From Pseudomonas sp. H1h (GTDB lineage: Bacteria; Pseudomonadota; Gammaproteobacteria; Pseudomonadales; Pseudomonadaceae): a DNA stretch of 64,000 nucleotides. Positions within the stretch are counted from its first letter, which is position 1. Every line of letters begins with the position of its first letter. Of this stretch, positions 25,216 through 35,296 are shown in pieces. Made by a program: the position numbers and the translations under genes. The notes beneath the pieces are model-generated. The model ran no database searches. It was not told where the DNA came from and was given only the letters and a program-made list of their open reading frames with translations. The DNA is taken from the NCBI RefSeq assembly GCF_000633255.1, contig NZ_AYMJ01000025.1:62001-126000 (forward strand). The letters run 5' to 3'.

Positions 25216-26532
25216 TCAGGCAATCTGATTCAGATCGTTATTGCGCGTTTCCTTCAGGCACAACACCGCAATCAAACTCAGCACTGCAGCCCCCGAAACA
25301 TACCCGCCGACATAACTCAGACCGCCCATCGCCACCAGCTTCTGCGCAAAGAACGGTGCTGCCGAGGCGCCGACAATTCCGCCCAGGTTGTAGGCGGCCG
25401 ATGCACCGGTATAGCGCACGTGTGTCGGAAACAGTTCTGGCAGCAGCGCGCCCATTGGCGCAAATGTCACGCCCATCAAGAACAGCTCGATGCACAGGAA
25501 CAGCGCCACACCCCAGGTCGAACCCTGCGTCAGCAATGGCTCCATCAGGAATCCGGACAGAATCGCCAGCACGCCACCGATGATCAGCACCGGTTTACGC
25601 CCGTAACGGTCACTGGCCCAGGCGGACAACGGTGTCGCTGCAGCCATGAACAGCACGGCAAAACACAGCAAGCCAAGGAACGTCTCACGGCTGTAGCCGA
25701 GAGTGGACACGCCGTAGCTCAGGGAAAACACTGTCGAGATGTAAAACAGCGCATAGCACACCACCATCGCCGCCGCGCCGAGCAAGGTTGGCACCCAGTA
25801 TTGGCTGAACAATTCGACCAGCGGCACTTTCACCCGCTCCTGGCGGGCAATGGCGTTGGCGAAGACTGGGGTTTCGTGGAGCTTGAGACGCACGTACAGG
25901 CCAACCATCACCAATACCGCACTGAGCAGGAACGGAATCCGCCAGCCCCAGCTGCGGAACTGTTCGTCGTTGAGGGTCATGGCCAGGGTCAGGAACAGGC
26001 CGTTGGCCGCGAGAAAACCGATCGACGGGCCAAGTTGCGGAAACATGCCGAACCACGCTCGCTTGCCCTTGGGTGCGTTTTCCGTGGCCAGCAGCGCTGC
26101 ACCGCCCCATTCGCCGCCGAGTCCCAAACCCTGACCGAAGCGCAGCACGCACAGCAGAATTGGCGCCCAGGCGCCGATGCTGGCGTAACCTGGCAGCACG
26201 CCAATCAGCGTGGTGCAGACCCCCATCAGCAACAGCGAGGCGACCAGCGTCGATTTGCGCCCGATGCGGTCGCCGAAGTGGCCGAACAATGCCGAGCCCA
26301 GCGGGCGTGCGAGGAAGGCGATGCCGAAGGTGAGAAACGCCGAGAGCATCTGCGCGGTGCCAGAGGTCTGCGGAAAGAACACCGGCCCGATCACCAGCGC
26401 GGCGGCGGTGGCATAGACGTAGAAGTCGTAGAACTCGATGGCGGTGCCGATGAAACTTGCCGTCGCCACGCGGGTGGCGGAGTTGGTTGGCTGGGCGGGT
26501 GCGATAGCGCTGCAAGCGGTACTGGTCGTCAT
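25216..26532 (-). CDS. MFS transporter, metabolite:H+ symporter (ShiA/KgtP-like) family
   Basis: A 438-residue, 12-helix inner-membrane proton symporter. The N-terminal IGTAIEFYDFYVYATAAA, the loop GHFGDRIGRKSTL and the GQGLGLGGEWGGAALL segment are hallmarks of the MHS family, which imports shikimate, dicarboxylates, prolines and related compounds. The actual substrate cannot be told. AGGGA lies 7 bp before the ATG. It is monocistronic, with a repeat-bearing gap upstream. Confidence 0.9.
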   Translation of the reverse strand: MTTSTACSAIAPAQPTNSATRVATASFIGTAIEFYDFYVYATAAALVIGPVFFPQTSGTAQMLSAFLTFGIAFLARPLGSALFGHFGDRIGRKSTLVASLLLMGVCTTLIGVLPGYASIGAWAPILLCVLRFGQGLGLGGEWGGAALLATENAPKGKRAWFGMFPQLGPSIGFLAANGLFLTLAMTLNDEQFRSWGWRIPFLLSAVLVMVGLYVRLKLHETPVFANAIARQERVKVPLVELFSQYWVPTLLGAAAMVVCYALFYISTVFSLSYGVSTLGYSRETFLGLLCFAVLFMAAATPLSAWASDRYGRKPVLIIGGVLAILSGFLMEPLLTQGSTWGVALFLCIELFLMGVTFAPMGALLPELFPTHVRYTGASAAYNLGGIVGASAAPFFAQKLVAMGGLSYVGGYVSGAAVLSLIAVLCLKETRNNDLNQIA

Positions 26533-26884
26533 GCGGTGATCCCTGACAGTTATGGCTCCGTTGGAGCGAATTATTATGGTTGAGCACCCAGGGATGTGGG
26601 ATGAGACGCGTCGCTGTTTCGAGTAGGAACAGTCGTCGGGGTGATGCGGATATAGCCGAAGTCGCAGGAGTGCAGGGTAAGCACAGGGCTCGGCGGCGCT
26701 TGGGTAAGCGTTTGGATTATAGGAAGCGGGCTAACGATTGAACAAGAGGGATAAAACAGCCAGCGCAATTTGAAGGCGAATGAATCTGTGGCGAGAGAGG
26801 TTGCTCCTGCTGGGTTGCGCAGCCGTCCCTCTTTTGACGTGCTGCCGCGATTTTGCTGTCGCTGCGCGCCCTCGCGACAAAGGT
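26533..26884. other. 352-bp gap between an MFS gene and a CorC-type gene
   Basis: I see no gene. The 3' half holds a diverged palindromic repeat (26787-26879). The part next to the MFS start is AT-richer and probably carries its promoter. The open frames across this gap are shadows without family similarity or ribosome sites. Confidence 0.5.
26787..26879. repeat. Diverged TGTGGCGAG-type repeat
   Basis: It begins TGTGGCGAGAGAGGTTGCTC and continues CTGCTGGGTTGCGCAGCCGTCCCTC. It resembles the Pseudomonas dispersed element TGTGGCGAGGGAGCTTGCTC, and ends CCCTCGCGACAAAG, roughly complementary to its start. Confidence 0.55.
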
Positions 26885-28117
26885 TTAAACCTTGGCAGGC
26901 ACCAGGCTCGTATGCCAGATCAACACCTTGCTCACCCGGTTCTCCTCGGTTTCGAGAATCTCCAGTCGGTAGCGCCCGATCTTCAGGCACACAGCGCTTT
27001 CCGGAATGCTCTCCAGCGCTTCGGTCACCAGGCCGTTGAGGGTTTTCGGCCCGTCGCTGGGCAAATGCCAACCCAGGCATTTGTTCAGTTCGCGGATCGA
27101 CGCGGTGCCGTCGATCACCATGCGCCCGTCGGCCTGTGGATGGATGTGCGGGTTGTCGAGGCTGTGCTCGCTTTCGAATTCGCCGACGATTTCTTCGAGA
27201 ATGTCTTCCAGAGTAACGATGCCCAGCACCTCGCCGTACTCGTCCACTACCATGCCCAGACGACGCTGCTGTTTGTGGAAATTGAGCAGTTGCAGTTGCA
27301 GTGGTGTGCTTTCCGGCACGAAGTACGGTTCGTAGCTGGCGGCCAGCAGCGCCTCGCGGGTCAGGTTGCCGTCGTTGAGCAGATGGCGGATTTGCCGGGT
27401 GTTGAGCACCGCTTCGACCTGGTTGATGTCGCTATGGAACACCGGCAGGCGCGTGCGCTTGTTGTGGCGCAGTTGTTCGATGATCTCTTCGATCGAGTCG
27501 TCGAGGTTGATGCCGTCGACATCGCTGCGCGGCACCAGAATGTCATTGACCGTGATGTTGTCCAGCGCGTGGATCCCGGAAACCGGGTGCGCGCGGGACG
27601 GGTGTTCCGGGTCGTCGTGGCGGTCGGCAGGCTCTTCGTCTTCGCTCTGCTGCACCACTTGGGCTTTGCGGGCGAAGGGGCGCATCAGCAGGCCGCTGAT
27701 GCTGCTCAGCAGCCACGCCAGCGGGTAAAGGATTTTCAGCGGTATGGCCAGCAAGGTATTGCCGAACGAAAGCACGGCGTCCGGATAGCGCTGGGCCACG
27801 GTGCGCGGAAAGTAATCGGCAAACACCAGCAACACGGCTGCGGCGCCGAGGCAGGCTGCCCAAGGGCCGTTCTCTTCGCAAAGGAAGATCGCCAGTAGCG
27901 TGGCGATGACTACCGCGAGGGCGCGGCACAGGGTGTTGCACAGAATCAGGCTGTCGAGCGGGAAGCTCAGCTTCGCCAGCGGTTTATCGCTGGCGCGCGA
28001 GGCGGCGCGTTGCGCGAGCAGGTGCTGCTGCGCGATTTCGACGGCGGTAAACAGTCCTGACCATAAAATCAGCAGGACAAAAACCGCGATCATCGGCCCT
28101 ATGGGCAAACCGTCCAT
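26885..28117 (-). CDS. CNNM/HlyC-CorC family transporter with CBS domains
   Basis: A 410-residue inner-membrane protein. The N-terminal DUF21/CNNM domain (about residues 5-180; FTAVEIAQQHLLAQRAA and LILCNTLCRALAVV) is followed by a CBS pair (about 195-315, including DILVPRSDVDGINLDDSIEEI and MVVDEYGEVLGIVTLEDILEEIVGE). A C-terminal CorC_HlyC domain follows. Relatives such as YfjD/CorB are linked to Mg2+/Co2+ homeostasis. It is 12 bp downstream of ypjD, in the Pseudomonas-conserved order next to ffh. Confidence 0.9.
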   Translation of the reverse strand: MDGLPIGPMIAVFVLLILWSGLFTAVEIAQQHLLAQRAASRASDKPLAKLSFPLDSLILCNTLCRALAVVIATLLAIFLCEENGPWAACLGAAAVLLVFADYFPRTVAQRYPDAVLSFGNTLLAIPLKILYPLAWLLSSISGLLMRPFARKAQVVQQSEDEEPADRHDDPEHPSRAHPVSGIHALDNITVNDILVPRSDVDGINLDDSIEEIIEQLRHNKRTRLPVFHSDINQVEAVLNTRQIRHLLNDGNLTREALLAASYEPYFVPESTPLQLQLLNFHKQQRRLGMVVDEYGEVLGIVTLEDILEEIVGEFESEHSLDNPHIHPQADGRMVIDGTASIRELNKCLGWHLPSDGPKTLNGLVTEALESIPESAVCLKIGRYRLEILETEENRVSKVLIWHTSLVPAKV

Positions 28118-28129
28118 TTATGCCGCCCG

Positions 28130-28942
28130 TCAGATGTGCAGGATGTATTCACGAACCAGTTTGCTGCCGAAGTACGCCAACATCAGCAGGCAGAAACCGG
28201 CGAGGGTCCAGCGAATCGCCTTGTGACCACGCCAGCCGAGGCGATTACGGCCCCACAACAGCACGCTGAACACGACCCAGGCCAGGCATGCCAGCAGGGT
28301 CTTGTGCACCAGATGCTGGGCGAACAGGTTTTCGACGAACAGCCAGCCGGAGATCAGCGACAGCGACAGCAGCGTCCAGCCGGCCCAGAGGAAACCGAAC
28401 AGCAGGCTTTCCATGGTTTGCAGCGGCGGGAAGTTCTTGATCAGGCCTGACGGGTGCTTGTGCTTGAGCTGGTGATCCTGCACCAGCAACAGCAAGGCCT
28501 GGAACACCGCGATGGTGAACATGCCGTAGGCCAGGATCGACAGCAGGATATGGGCGAGGATGCCCGGCTCTTCGTCGATGATCTGCACCGTGCCGGCGGG
28601 CGCGAACTGCGCCAGCAGCACCGTGGCCGCACCCAGTGGGAACAGCAGCACCAGCAGGTTTTCCACCGGGATCCGTGAGCAGGCCAGCAACGTCAAGGCG
28701 ATGACGGCGGCGGCAATCAGGCTGGCGGCGCTGAAGAAGTCCAGGCCCAGGCCGATCGGCGTCAGCAGGTGGGTGAGCAGGCTGGCGCTGTGGGCCAGCA
28801 CGGCAAGAATGCCGAGCGTAACCAGCAGGCGCTTGTTCGCCTTGGCGCCGGAGGCCAGGCGGGTGCCCTGATAAAGGGTCGCAGCGGCATAAAGAAGCGC
28901 GGCGGCGAGAGTGGTCAGCAAACTGGGTGACAAGGGGAGCAT
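28130..28942 (-). CDS. YpjD-like cytochrome c assembly-type membrane protein
   Basis: A 270-residue protein with about eight hydrophobic segments and a CcsA/CcmC-type domain. Features include HILLSILAYGMFTIAVFQALLLL, a LLFGFLWAGWTLLSLSLISG segment and the late FAQHLVHKTLLACLAW. These resemble the haem-handling family, but the tryptophan-rich WWD motif is not complete. Role unknown. It is divergent from ffh across 195 bp, matching the conserved ypjD/ffh arrangement. Confidence 0.88.
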   Translation of the reverse strand: MLPLSPSLLTTLAAALLYAAATLYQGTRLASGAKANKRLLVTLGILAVLAHSASLLTHLLTPIGLGLDFFSAASLIAAAVIALTLLACSRIPVENLLVLLFPLGAATVLLAQFAPAGTVQIIDEEPGILAHILLSILAYGMFTIAVFQALLLLVQDHQLKHKHPSGLIKNFPPLQTMESLLFGFLWAGWTLLSLSLISGWLFVENLFAQHLVHKTLLACLAWVVFSVLLWGRNRLGWRGHKAIRWTLAGFCLLMLAYFGSKLVREYILHI

Positions 28943-29034
28943 AAATCCTGTTAGGCAAGCCCGAAAGGCGCTGAGTTTGGCATAGAACCGTCATACCACG
29001 AAAGTGCGAGGTGTCCGCCCGACGCAGTCTTCGC

Positions 29035-29040
29035 TATAAT
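29035..29040 (+). promoter_or_regulatory. Candidate -10 box for ffh
   Basis: A perfect TATAAT about 98 bp upstream of the ffh start, in TTCGCTATAATCCGCG. There is no good -35 at 16-18 bp. Confidence 0.4.
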
Positions 29041-29137
29041 CCGCGACCTGCCCACGCCGCAGGCTCGCCGAGCACAAGTTGATTCCGGTCTGGGCCGCCA
29101 TTATCCCGGTCTACACAGGGCCTGAAAGGATCGCGCA

Positions 29138-30514
<1,377 letters not shown>

Positions 30515-30520
30515 AGAATT

Positions 30521-30544
30521 TGCGCCGGTCGTCGCACCGGCGCA
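30521..30544. repeat. Perfect inverted repeat after ffh
   Basis: TGCGCCGGT and ACCGGCGCA form a 9-bp stem around a 6-base loop, 6 bp after the ffh stop. There is no T tract, so it looks like a stabilising or Rho-assisted 3' end rather than a classical terminator. Confidence 0.5.
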
Positions 30545-30665
30545 GACCCCGCAAGGACGCGGGATCAACAGCAAACCCGCACTCGGCGGGAGCTGACTGG
30601 CCGTTTTCATCGACGGCTCTATATGCAAATCCGCACGGCATGCCATAGGCGCCGGAAAAAGTCAT

Positions 30666-30693
30666 TTGCAAAAGTCCGGATATTCCTTAGAAT
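30666..30693 (+). promoter_or_regulatory. Sigma-70 promoter of the rpsP operon
   Basis: TTGCAA (30666-30671), a 16-bp spacer and TAGAAT (30688-30693), 73 bp upstream of rpsP. It is a good match to the consensus and drives the rpsP-rimM-trmD-rplS operon. Confidence 0.6.
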
Positions 30694-30765
30694 ATGCGGC
30701 CTTTCGGGCACCCATGCCCGCTGTGCATTTAGATTTGCAGCACCGACTACAGGAACGATGTTCAC

Positions 30766-31017
30766 ATGCTAACAATCCGTCTTGCCCTTGGCGGCTCCAA
30801 AAAGCGCCCGTTTTACCACCTGACCGTAACCGACTCGCGTAACCCGCGTGACGGCTCCCACAAAGAACAGGTTGGTTTCTTCAACCCTGTTGCCCGTGGT
30901 CAGGAAATCCGTCTGTCCGTGAACCAAGAGCGCGTAGCCTACTGGCTGAGCGTTGGTGCACAGCCTTCTGAGCGTGTTGCTCAGTTGCTGAAGGAATCTG
31001 CCAAGGCTGCAGCCTGA
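30766..31017 (+). CDS. rpsP: 30S ribosomal protein S16
   Basis: An 83-residue ribosomal protein needed for 30S assembly. It has the invariant start LTIRLALGGSKKRPFYHLTV, then DSRNPRDGSHKEQVGFFNP. It is first gene of the conserved rpsP-rimM-trmD-rplS operon, with 5 bp to rimM. Confidence 0.98.
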   Translation: MLTIRLALGGSKKRPFYHLTVTDSRNPRDGSHKEQVGFFNPVARGQEIRLSVNQERVAYWLSVGAQPSERVAQLLKESAKAAA

Positions 31018-31022
31018 GCAGT

Positions 31023-31559
31023 ATGAGCGCGACGCCAGAAAAAGCTGACGACCTGATCGTTGTCGGCAAGATTTTTTCGGTTCACGGCGTTCGCGGCGAG
31101 GTGAAGGTCTTTTCCTTTACCGATCCGATTGAAAACCTGTTGGACTACCGCAACTGGACGCTTCGGCGCGAAGGCGTGGTGAAACAGGTCGAGCTGGTCA
31201 GCGGCCGATCCACTCAAAAGGATCTGGTTGCCAAGCTCAAAGGCCTCGACGATCGCGATGAAGCCCGTCTTCTGAGCGGTTATGAGATTTGCATCTCGCG
31301 AAGCCTTTTGCCCAACCTGACAGGCGACGAGTACTACTGGTACCAGTTGCAGGGTCTGAGCGTCATCAACCAGGACGAGCAATTGTTCGGCAAGGTTGAT
31401 CACCTGTTGGAGACCGGCGCGAACGATGTATTGGTGGTCAAGCCCTGCGCGGGCAGCCTGGATGATCGCGAGCGGTTGTTGCCCTACACAGAGCAATGCG
31501 TGCTGGCAATCGACCTGGATGCAGGCGTGATGCGGGTGGAATGGGACGCGGACTTCTAA
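31023..31559 (+). CDS. rimM: 16S rRNA processing protein RimM
   Basis: A 178-residue assembly factor that binds S19 in the 30S head. The N-terminal barrel begins VVGKIFSVHGVRGEVKVFSF. The C-terminal PRC barrel carries DEYYWYQLQGLSVIN and ends VEWDADF. It lies between rpsP (5 bp) and trmD (3 bp), so it is tightly coupled. Confidence 0.97.
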   Translation: MSATPEKADDLIVVGKIFSVHGVRGEVKVFSFTDPIENLLDYRNWTLRREGVVKQVELVSGRSTQKDLVAKLKGLDDRDEARLLSGYEICISRSLLPNLTGDEYYWYQLQGLSVINQDEQLFGKVDHLLETGANDVLVVKPCAGSLDDRERLLPYTEQCVLAIDLDAGVMRVEWDADF

Positions 31560-31562
31560 GCA

Positions 31563-32315
31563 ATGGCCAGCCTGCGCGTAGACGTCATAACGTTGTTCCC
31601 CGAGATGTTCTCGGCCATCAGTGAATACGGTATTACCAGTCGAGCGGTCAAACAGGGGCTATTACAGCTGACCTGTTGGAACCCGCGGGATTACACGACG
31701 GATCGGCATCACACTGTGGACGATCGCCCGTTTGGCGGTGGTCCGGGCATGGTGATGAAGATCAAGCCCCTGGAAGATGCTCTGGTTCAGGCCAAGGCAG
31801 CAGCCGGGGAGGCGGCGAAGGTGATTTACCTGTCCCCCCAAGGCCGTCAACTGACTCAGTCGGCGGTACGCGAGTTGGCACAATCGGATGCATTGATCCT
31901 GATTGCCGGCCGCTATGAAGGCATTGACGAGCGTTTTATTGAGGCTCATGTCGATGAAGAGTGGTCGATTGGTGACTATGTACTGTCTGGCGGCGAGCTG
32001 CCGGCCATGGTCATGATCGATGCGGTTACACGACTGCTGCCTGGAGCTTTAGGGCATGCGGACTCCGCCGAGGAAGATTCCTTTACGGATGGTCTGCTGG
32101 ATTGCCCGCATTACACCCGACCTGAGGTGTATGCGGATCAGCGTGTACCCGACGTGTTGCTGAGTGGCAACCACGCGCATATCCGGCGATGGCGTTTACA
32201 GCAGTCCCTTATCAGGACCTATGAACGACGCGCCGATCTTCTGGAAAGCCGCTCGCTTTCTGGAGAAGAGAAGAAGCTGCTCGAGGAATACATCCGCGAG
32301 CGGGACGATAGTTAA
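31563..32315 (+). CDS. trmD: tRNA (guanine-N1-)-methyltransferase
   Basis: Methylates G37 of tRNAs using S-adenosylmethionine, which prevents +1 frameshifting. It has 250 residues, the standard length. Features are the trefoil-knot SPOUT core with LITLFPEMF-type start (DVITLFPEM), FGGGPGMVMK, YLSPQGRQL, LIAGRYEGIDERF and SIGDYVLSGGELPAM. The C-terminal helical domain ends the protein. It is followed 45 bp later by rplS. Confidence 0.98.
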   Translation: MASLRVDVITLFPEMFSAISEYGITSRAVKQGLLQLTCWNPRDYTTDRHHTVDDRPFGGGPGMVMKIKPLEDALVQAKAAAGEAAKVIYLSPQGRQLTQSAVRELAQSDALILIAGRYEGIDERFIEAHVDEEWSIGDYVLSGGELPAMVMIDAVTRLLPGALGHADSAEEDSFTDGLLDCPHYTRPEVYADQRVPDVLLSGNHAHIRRWRLQQSLIRTYERRADLLESRSLSGEEKKLLEEYIRERDDS

Positions 32316-32360
32316 CAACGTATCGATGGTAAATCAGTTGATTTACCTTAGGAGCACAGC

Positions 32361-32711
32361 ATGACCAACAAAATCATCCTTGCACTCGAAGCAGAGCAGA
32401 TGACCAAAGAAATCCCTACCTTTGCCCCGGGCGACACCATTGTCGTTCAGGTGAAAGTGAAGGAAGGCGATCGTTCCCGTCTGCAAGCGTTCGAAGGCGT
32501 TGTAATCGCCAAGCGTAACCGCGGCGTGAACAGTGCGTTCACCGTTCGTAAAATCTCCAACGGTGTTGGCGTAGAACGTACTTTCCAGACCTACTCCCCG
32601 CAGATCGACAGCATGGCTGTTAAACGTCGCGGTGACGTACGTAAAGCCAAGCTGTACTACCTGCGCGACCTGTCGGGTAAAGCAGCTCGCATCAAGGAAA
32701 AACTGGCTTAA
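32361..32711 (+). CDS. rplS: 50S ribosomal protein L19
   Basis: A 116-residue protein at the 30S-50S interface. Features are [34 protein letters not shown] and SFTVRKIS-type ([17 protein letters not shown]), with the basic C-terminus [18 protein letters not shown] Shine-Dalgarno precedes the ATG. It is last gene of the operon and is followed by a strong terminator. Confidence 0.98.
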
Positions 32712-32729
32712 GTCCAGCTTCCGATGCAG

Positions 32730-32757
32730 AAAAAAGCAGCCTACGGGCTGCTTTTTT
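32730..32757 (+). terminator. Intrinsic terminator of the rpsP-rplS operon
   Basis: AGCAGCC / GGCTGCT stem with a short loop, A-rich before and TTTTTT after, 19 bp past the rplS stop. Confidence 0.9.
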
Positions 32758-32783
32758 GTTGCCCGCAATAAACTGCCCCCATC

Positions 32784-32820
32784 CTGTAGGAGCTGCCGAA
32801 GGCTGTGATCTTTTGATCTT
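32784..32820. repeat. Single arm of the GTAGGAGCTGCCG repeat
   Basis: CTGTAGGAGCTGCCGAAGGCTG then TGATCTTTTGATCTT is one arm of the same dispersed family as the palindrome at 20416-20494. It sits just before the thioesterase gene. Confidence 0.7.
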
Positions 32821-32860
32821 GTTTTCGATGTGCAGTCTACTTTTTACGAGTCAGCTCAAC

Positions 32861-33274
32861 ATGTCTATCCGTGACCAGGAAATCGAACGCCGCACCGAAC
32901 TCTCGGTGACCCGCGTGACCAAAGCGGTCTTTCCGCCGACCACCAACCACCACAACACCCTGTTCGGCGGCACCGCGCTGGCGTGGATGGACGAAGTGTC
33001 GTTCATTACCGCCACCCGCTTCTGCCGCTTGCCGCTGGTGACGGTGTCCACCGACCGCATCGACTTCAATCACGCGATCCCGGCCGGCTCCATCGTCGAG
33101 CTGGTAGGGCGGGTGATCAAGGTCGGCAATACCAGCCTCAAGGTCGAGGTGGAAGTGTTTGTCGAAAGCATGAGTTGCGATGGGCGCGAGAAGGCGATCC
33201 ATGGGCAGTTCAGTTTTGTGGCGATTGATGATGACAAGCGGCCGGTGCCGGTGTTGCCGGGTTTTGCTGCTTGA
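32861..33274 (+). CDS. Hotdog-fold acyl-CoA thioesterase (YciA-like)
   Basis: A 137-residue protein from ATG 32861; an extension to 32756 runs back through the repeat and is not real. It has single hotdog-domain features: PPTTNHHNTLFGGTALAWMDE contains the catalytic-type Asn and Asp positions, and VSTDRIDFNHAIPAGSIVEL and AIHGQFSFVAID follow. Family members hydrolyse acyl-CoAs. It is monocistronic, with a REP pair downstream and a convergent antiporter gene. Confidence 0.9.
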   Translation: MSIRDQEIERRTELSVTRVTKAVFPPTTNHHNTLFGGTALAWMDEVSFITATRFCRLPLVTVSTDRIDFNHAIPAGSIVELVGRVIKVGNTSLKVEVEVFVESMSCDGREKAIHGQFSFVAIDDDKRPVPVLPGFAA

Positions 33275-33293
33275 CCTGAAACCGAGTCGCGCC

Positions 33294-33374
33294 ATTCGCG
33301 AGCAGGCTCGCTCCCACAGGGTTCATGTCGATCACAAAAAAGAACCTGTGGGAGCGGGCTTGCTCGCGAAAGCG
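33294..33374. repeat. REP palindrome pair between convergent thioesterase and antiporter genes
   Basis: Inverted core (CGCGAGCAGGCTCGCTCCCA) and direct core (TGTGGGAGCGGGCTTGCTCG) about 35 bp apart, ending 6 bp before the antiporter stop codon. Confidence 0.92.
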
Positions 33375-33379
33375 TCAGC

Positions 33380-35188
33380 TCAGGCGCCGCTGCTCTCAGG
33401 CTGAATCAACGCCAGCAACGTCCACCCCGGCCCAGGTTTCAAAGCAGTCTCCGGCGTCACCACATGCACCCAGCCACTGTCATCACGCATGAACAGTAAC
33501 GTCGCGCGATTGCCATGCAGCGCACGGTAGTCATCCCAGCCGAAGCCGTCGGTCAGTGTTGTGCTGTACAACTCGGCACCCTGGCCCATCTGGCTCGCCA
33601 GCTTCGCGTAGGTAAATGCTTCGCTGCCCAACTGATTGCCGCGATGCTCAAGGCTGGCGCGGTGCTTGTCACTGCGGCGGCTTTCATGGCCGCTGGCCAG
33701 GCCAAACAAGCGTTGATGGCCGAAGTCATGACGAAAGCGCATGGCCGCCAAGGTATTGAGTTCGCCCGACGGCGACAGCGCCAGCAAATGCCCCAGCCCG
33801 ACCAGATCCAGGTGCGCATCGGCATGTTGCGAGGCCGGGTTGCCAAAATACGTCGGCAAGCCTTCCATGCGCGCCGCTCGAATGTTTTCCCAGCTCGAAT
33901 CGGTCAGCAGCACCCGGCTGCCCAGTTGTTGCAGTGACTTGCCCAGCGCTCGCGCCGGAGCGTTCGCGCCGACGATCAGGAAACCGCTTGGCGCCGGCTC
34001 GGCAACCTTCAGCAGCCGTGCCAGTGGTCGTGCCGTGGCGCTCTGCAGAACCACGGTGCCGATGATCACCGCAAACGTCAGCGGTACCAGCAGCAGGGCG
34101 CCTTCATGCCCGGCCTCATGCAGGCGAATCGCGAAAATCGCCGACACCGCCGCCGCCACGATTCCGCGTGGCGCGATCCAGCACAGCAAAGCACGCTCAC
34201 GCCAACTGAGGCTGGAGCCGGCGGTGCTGAGCAGCACATTCAGCGGTCGCGCGATCAATTGAATGACCAGCAACAGAATCAGTACCAGCGGCCCCAGCCC
34301 GATCAGGGCGTGCAAGTCCAGACGCGCCGCCAGCAGAATGAACAGCCCGGAAATCAGCAGCACGCTGAGGTTTTCCTTGAAGTGCAGAATGTGTCGCACA
34401 TCCACACCTTTCATGTTGGCCAGCCACATGCCCATCAGCGTCACCGCCAGCAGGCCGGACTCGTGCATCACCTCGTTGGAAGCAATGAAAATCCCCAGCA
34501 CCGCTGCCAGCGAGGCGAGGTTGTGCAGGTATTCCGGCAGCCATTGTCGACGTATCACCGTGCCAAGCAGCCAGCCACCGACAATGCCGAACAGCGCGCC
34601 GCACAGAATCACGCCGCCGAACGTAAACAGACTCTGCTTGAGTCCATGGCCTTCGGCGCTGGCGATAATGAAGCTGTAAACCACAACGGCGAGCAGAGCG
34701 CCGATCGGGTCAATGACGATGCCCTCCCAGCGCAAAATGTTGGCGATCGAAGCTTTTGGCCGCACCACGCGCAGCATTGGCACGATCACTGTCGGGCCGG
34801 TCACCAGCGTCAGGCTGCCGAAAAGAATGGCCAGCATCCAGTCGAAACCCAGTAGAAAGTGAGTCGCCACCGCGATGACAACCCAGGTCGAAATCGCACC
34901 GAGGGTCACTAGGCGATGGACGACGCTACCAATCTCCTTCCATTCAGACAGATGCAGGGTCAGGCTGCCCTCGAACAGAATCAACGCCACCGCCAGCGAC
35001 ACCAACGGCATCAGCAGCGGGCCGAACATTTCCTGCGGATCGAGCCAGCCCAGCACCGGGCCGGCGAGAATCCCGGTCAGCAGCAGAAAAAGAATCGCCG
35101 GCAGCTTCAAACGCCACGCCAGCCATTGGCAACCCAGCGCAGCGACGCCAATCCCGCCAAATGCCAATAGAATTTGCTGCTCGTTCAT
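33380..35188 (-). CDS. CPA1-type cation:proton antiporter with C-terminal regulatory domain
   Basis: A 602-residue inner-membrane Na+(K+)/H+ exchanger. About twelve membrane segments (residues 1-390) carry FEGSLTLHLSEWK, SLTLVTGPTVIVPMLR and EGIVIDPIGALLAVV, typical of NhaP-like proteins. A cytoplasmic C-terminal region (from about 400) has a Rossmann-like FLIVGANAPARALGKSLQQLG and LLTDSS, resembling a TrkA-N/RCK module, followed by a TrkA-C-like end. The cation is not predictable. It is on the opposite strand to xerD across about 108 bp. Confidence 0.88.
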   Translation of the reverse strand: MNEQQILLAFGGIGVAALGCQWLAWRLKLPAILFLLLTGILAGPVLGWLDPQEMFGPLLMPLVSLAVALILFEGSLTLHLSEWKEIGSVVHRLVTLGAISTWVVIAVATHFLLGFDWMLAILFGSLTLVTGPTVIVPMLRVVRPKASIANILRWEGIVIDPIGALLAVVVYSFIIASAEGHGLKQSLFTFGGVILCGALFGIVGGWLLGTVIRRQWLPEYLHNLASLAAVLGIFIASNEVMHESGLLAVTLMGMWLANMKGVDVRHILHFKENLSVLLISGLFILLAARLDLHALIGLGPLVLILLLVIQLIARPLNVLLSTAGSSLSWRERALLCWIAPRGIVAAAVSAIFAIRLHEAGHEGALLLVPLTFAVIIGTVVLQSATARPLARLLKVAEPAPSGFLIVGANAPARALGKSLQQLGSRVLLTDSSWENIRAARMEGLPTYFGNPASQHADAHLDLVGLGHLLALSPSGELNTLAAMRFRHDFGHQRLFGLASGHESRRSDKHRASLEHRGNQLGSEAFTYAKLASQMGQGAELYSTTLTDGFGWDDYRALHGNRATLLFMRDDSGWVHVVTPETALKPGPGWTLLALIQPESSGA

Positions 35189-35296
35189 TGATGCTCCCTG
35201 TTCCTTGAAATTGCGGGCTATGAAAGACTAGCGTCCATTCCTACAGTTCACTCTACATTTGCGCGCAGTCCCTGAGGCTGCGTGTCTTGAGCGCCC

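Noticed and set aside
30521..30544. Intrinsic terminator for ffh
   Set aside because: The stem is perfect but no U tract follows; recorded as an inverted repeat instead.
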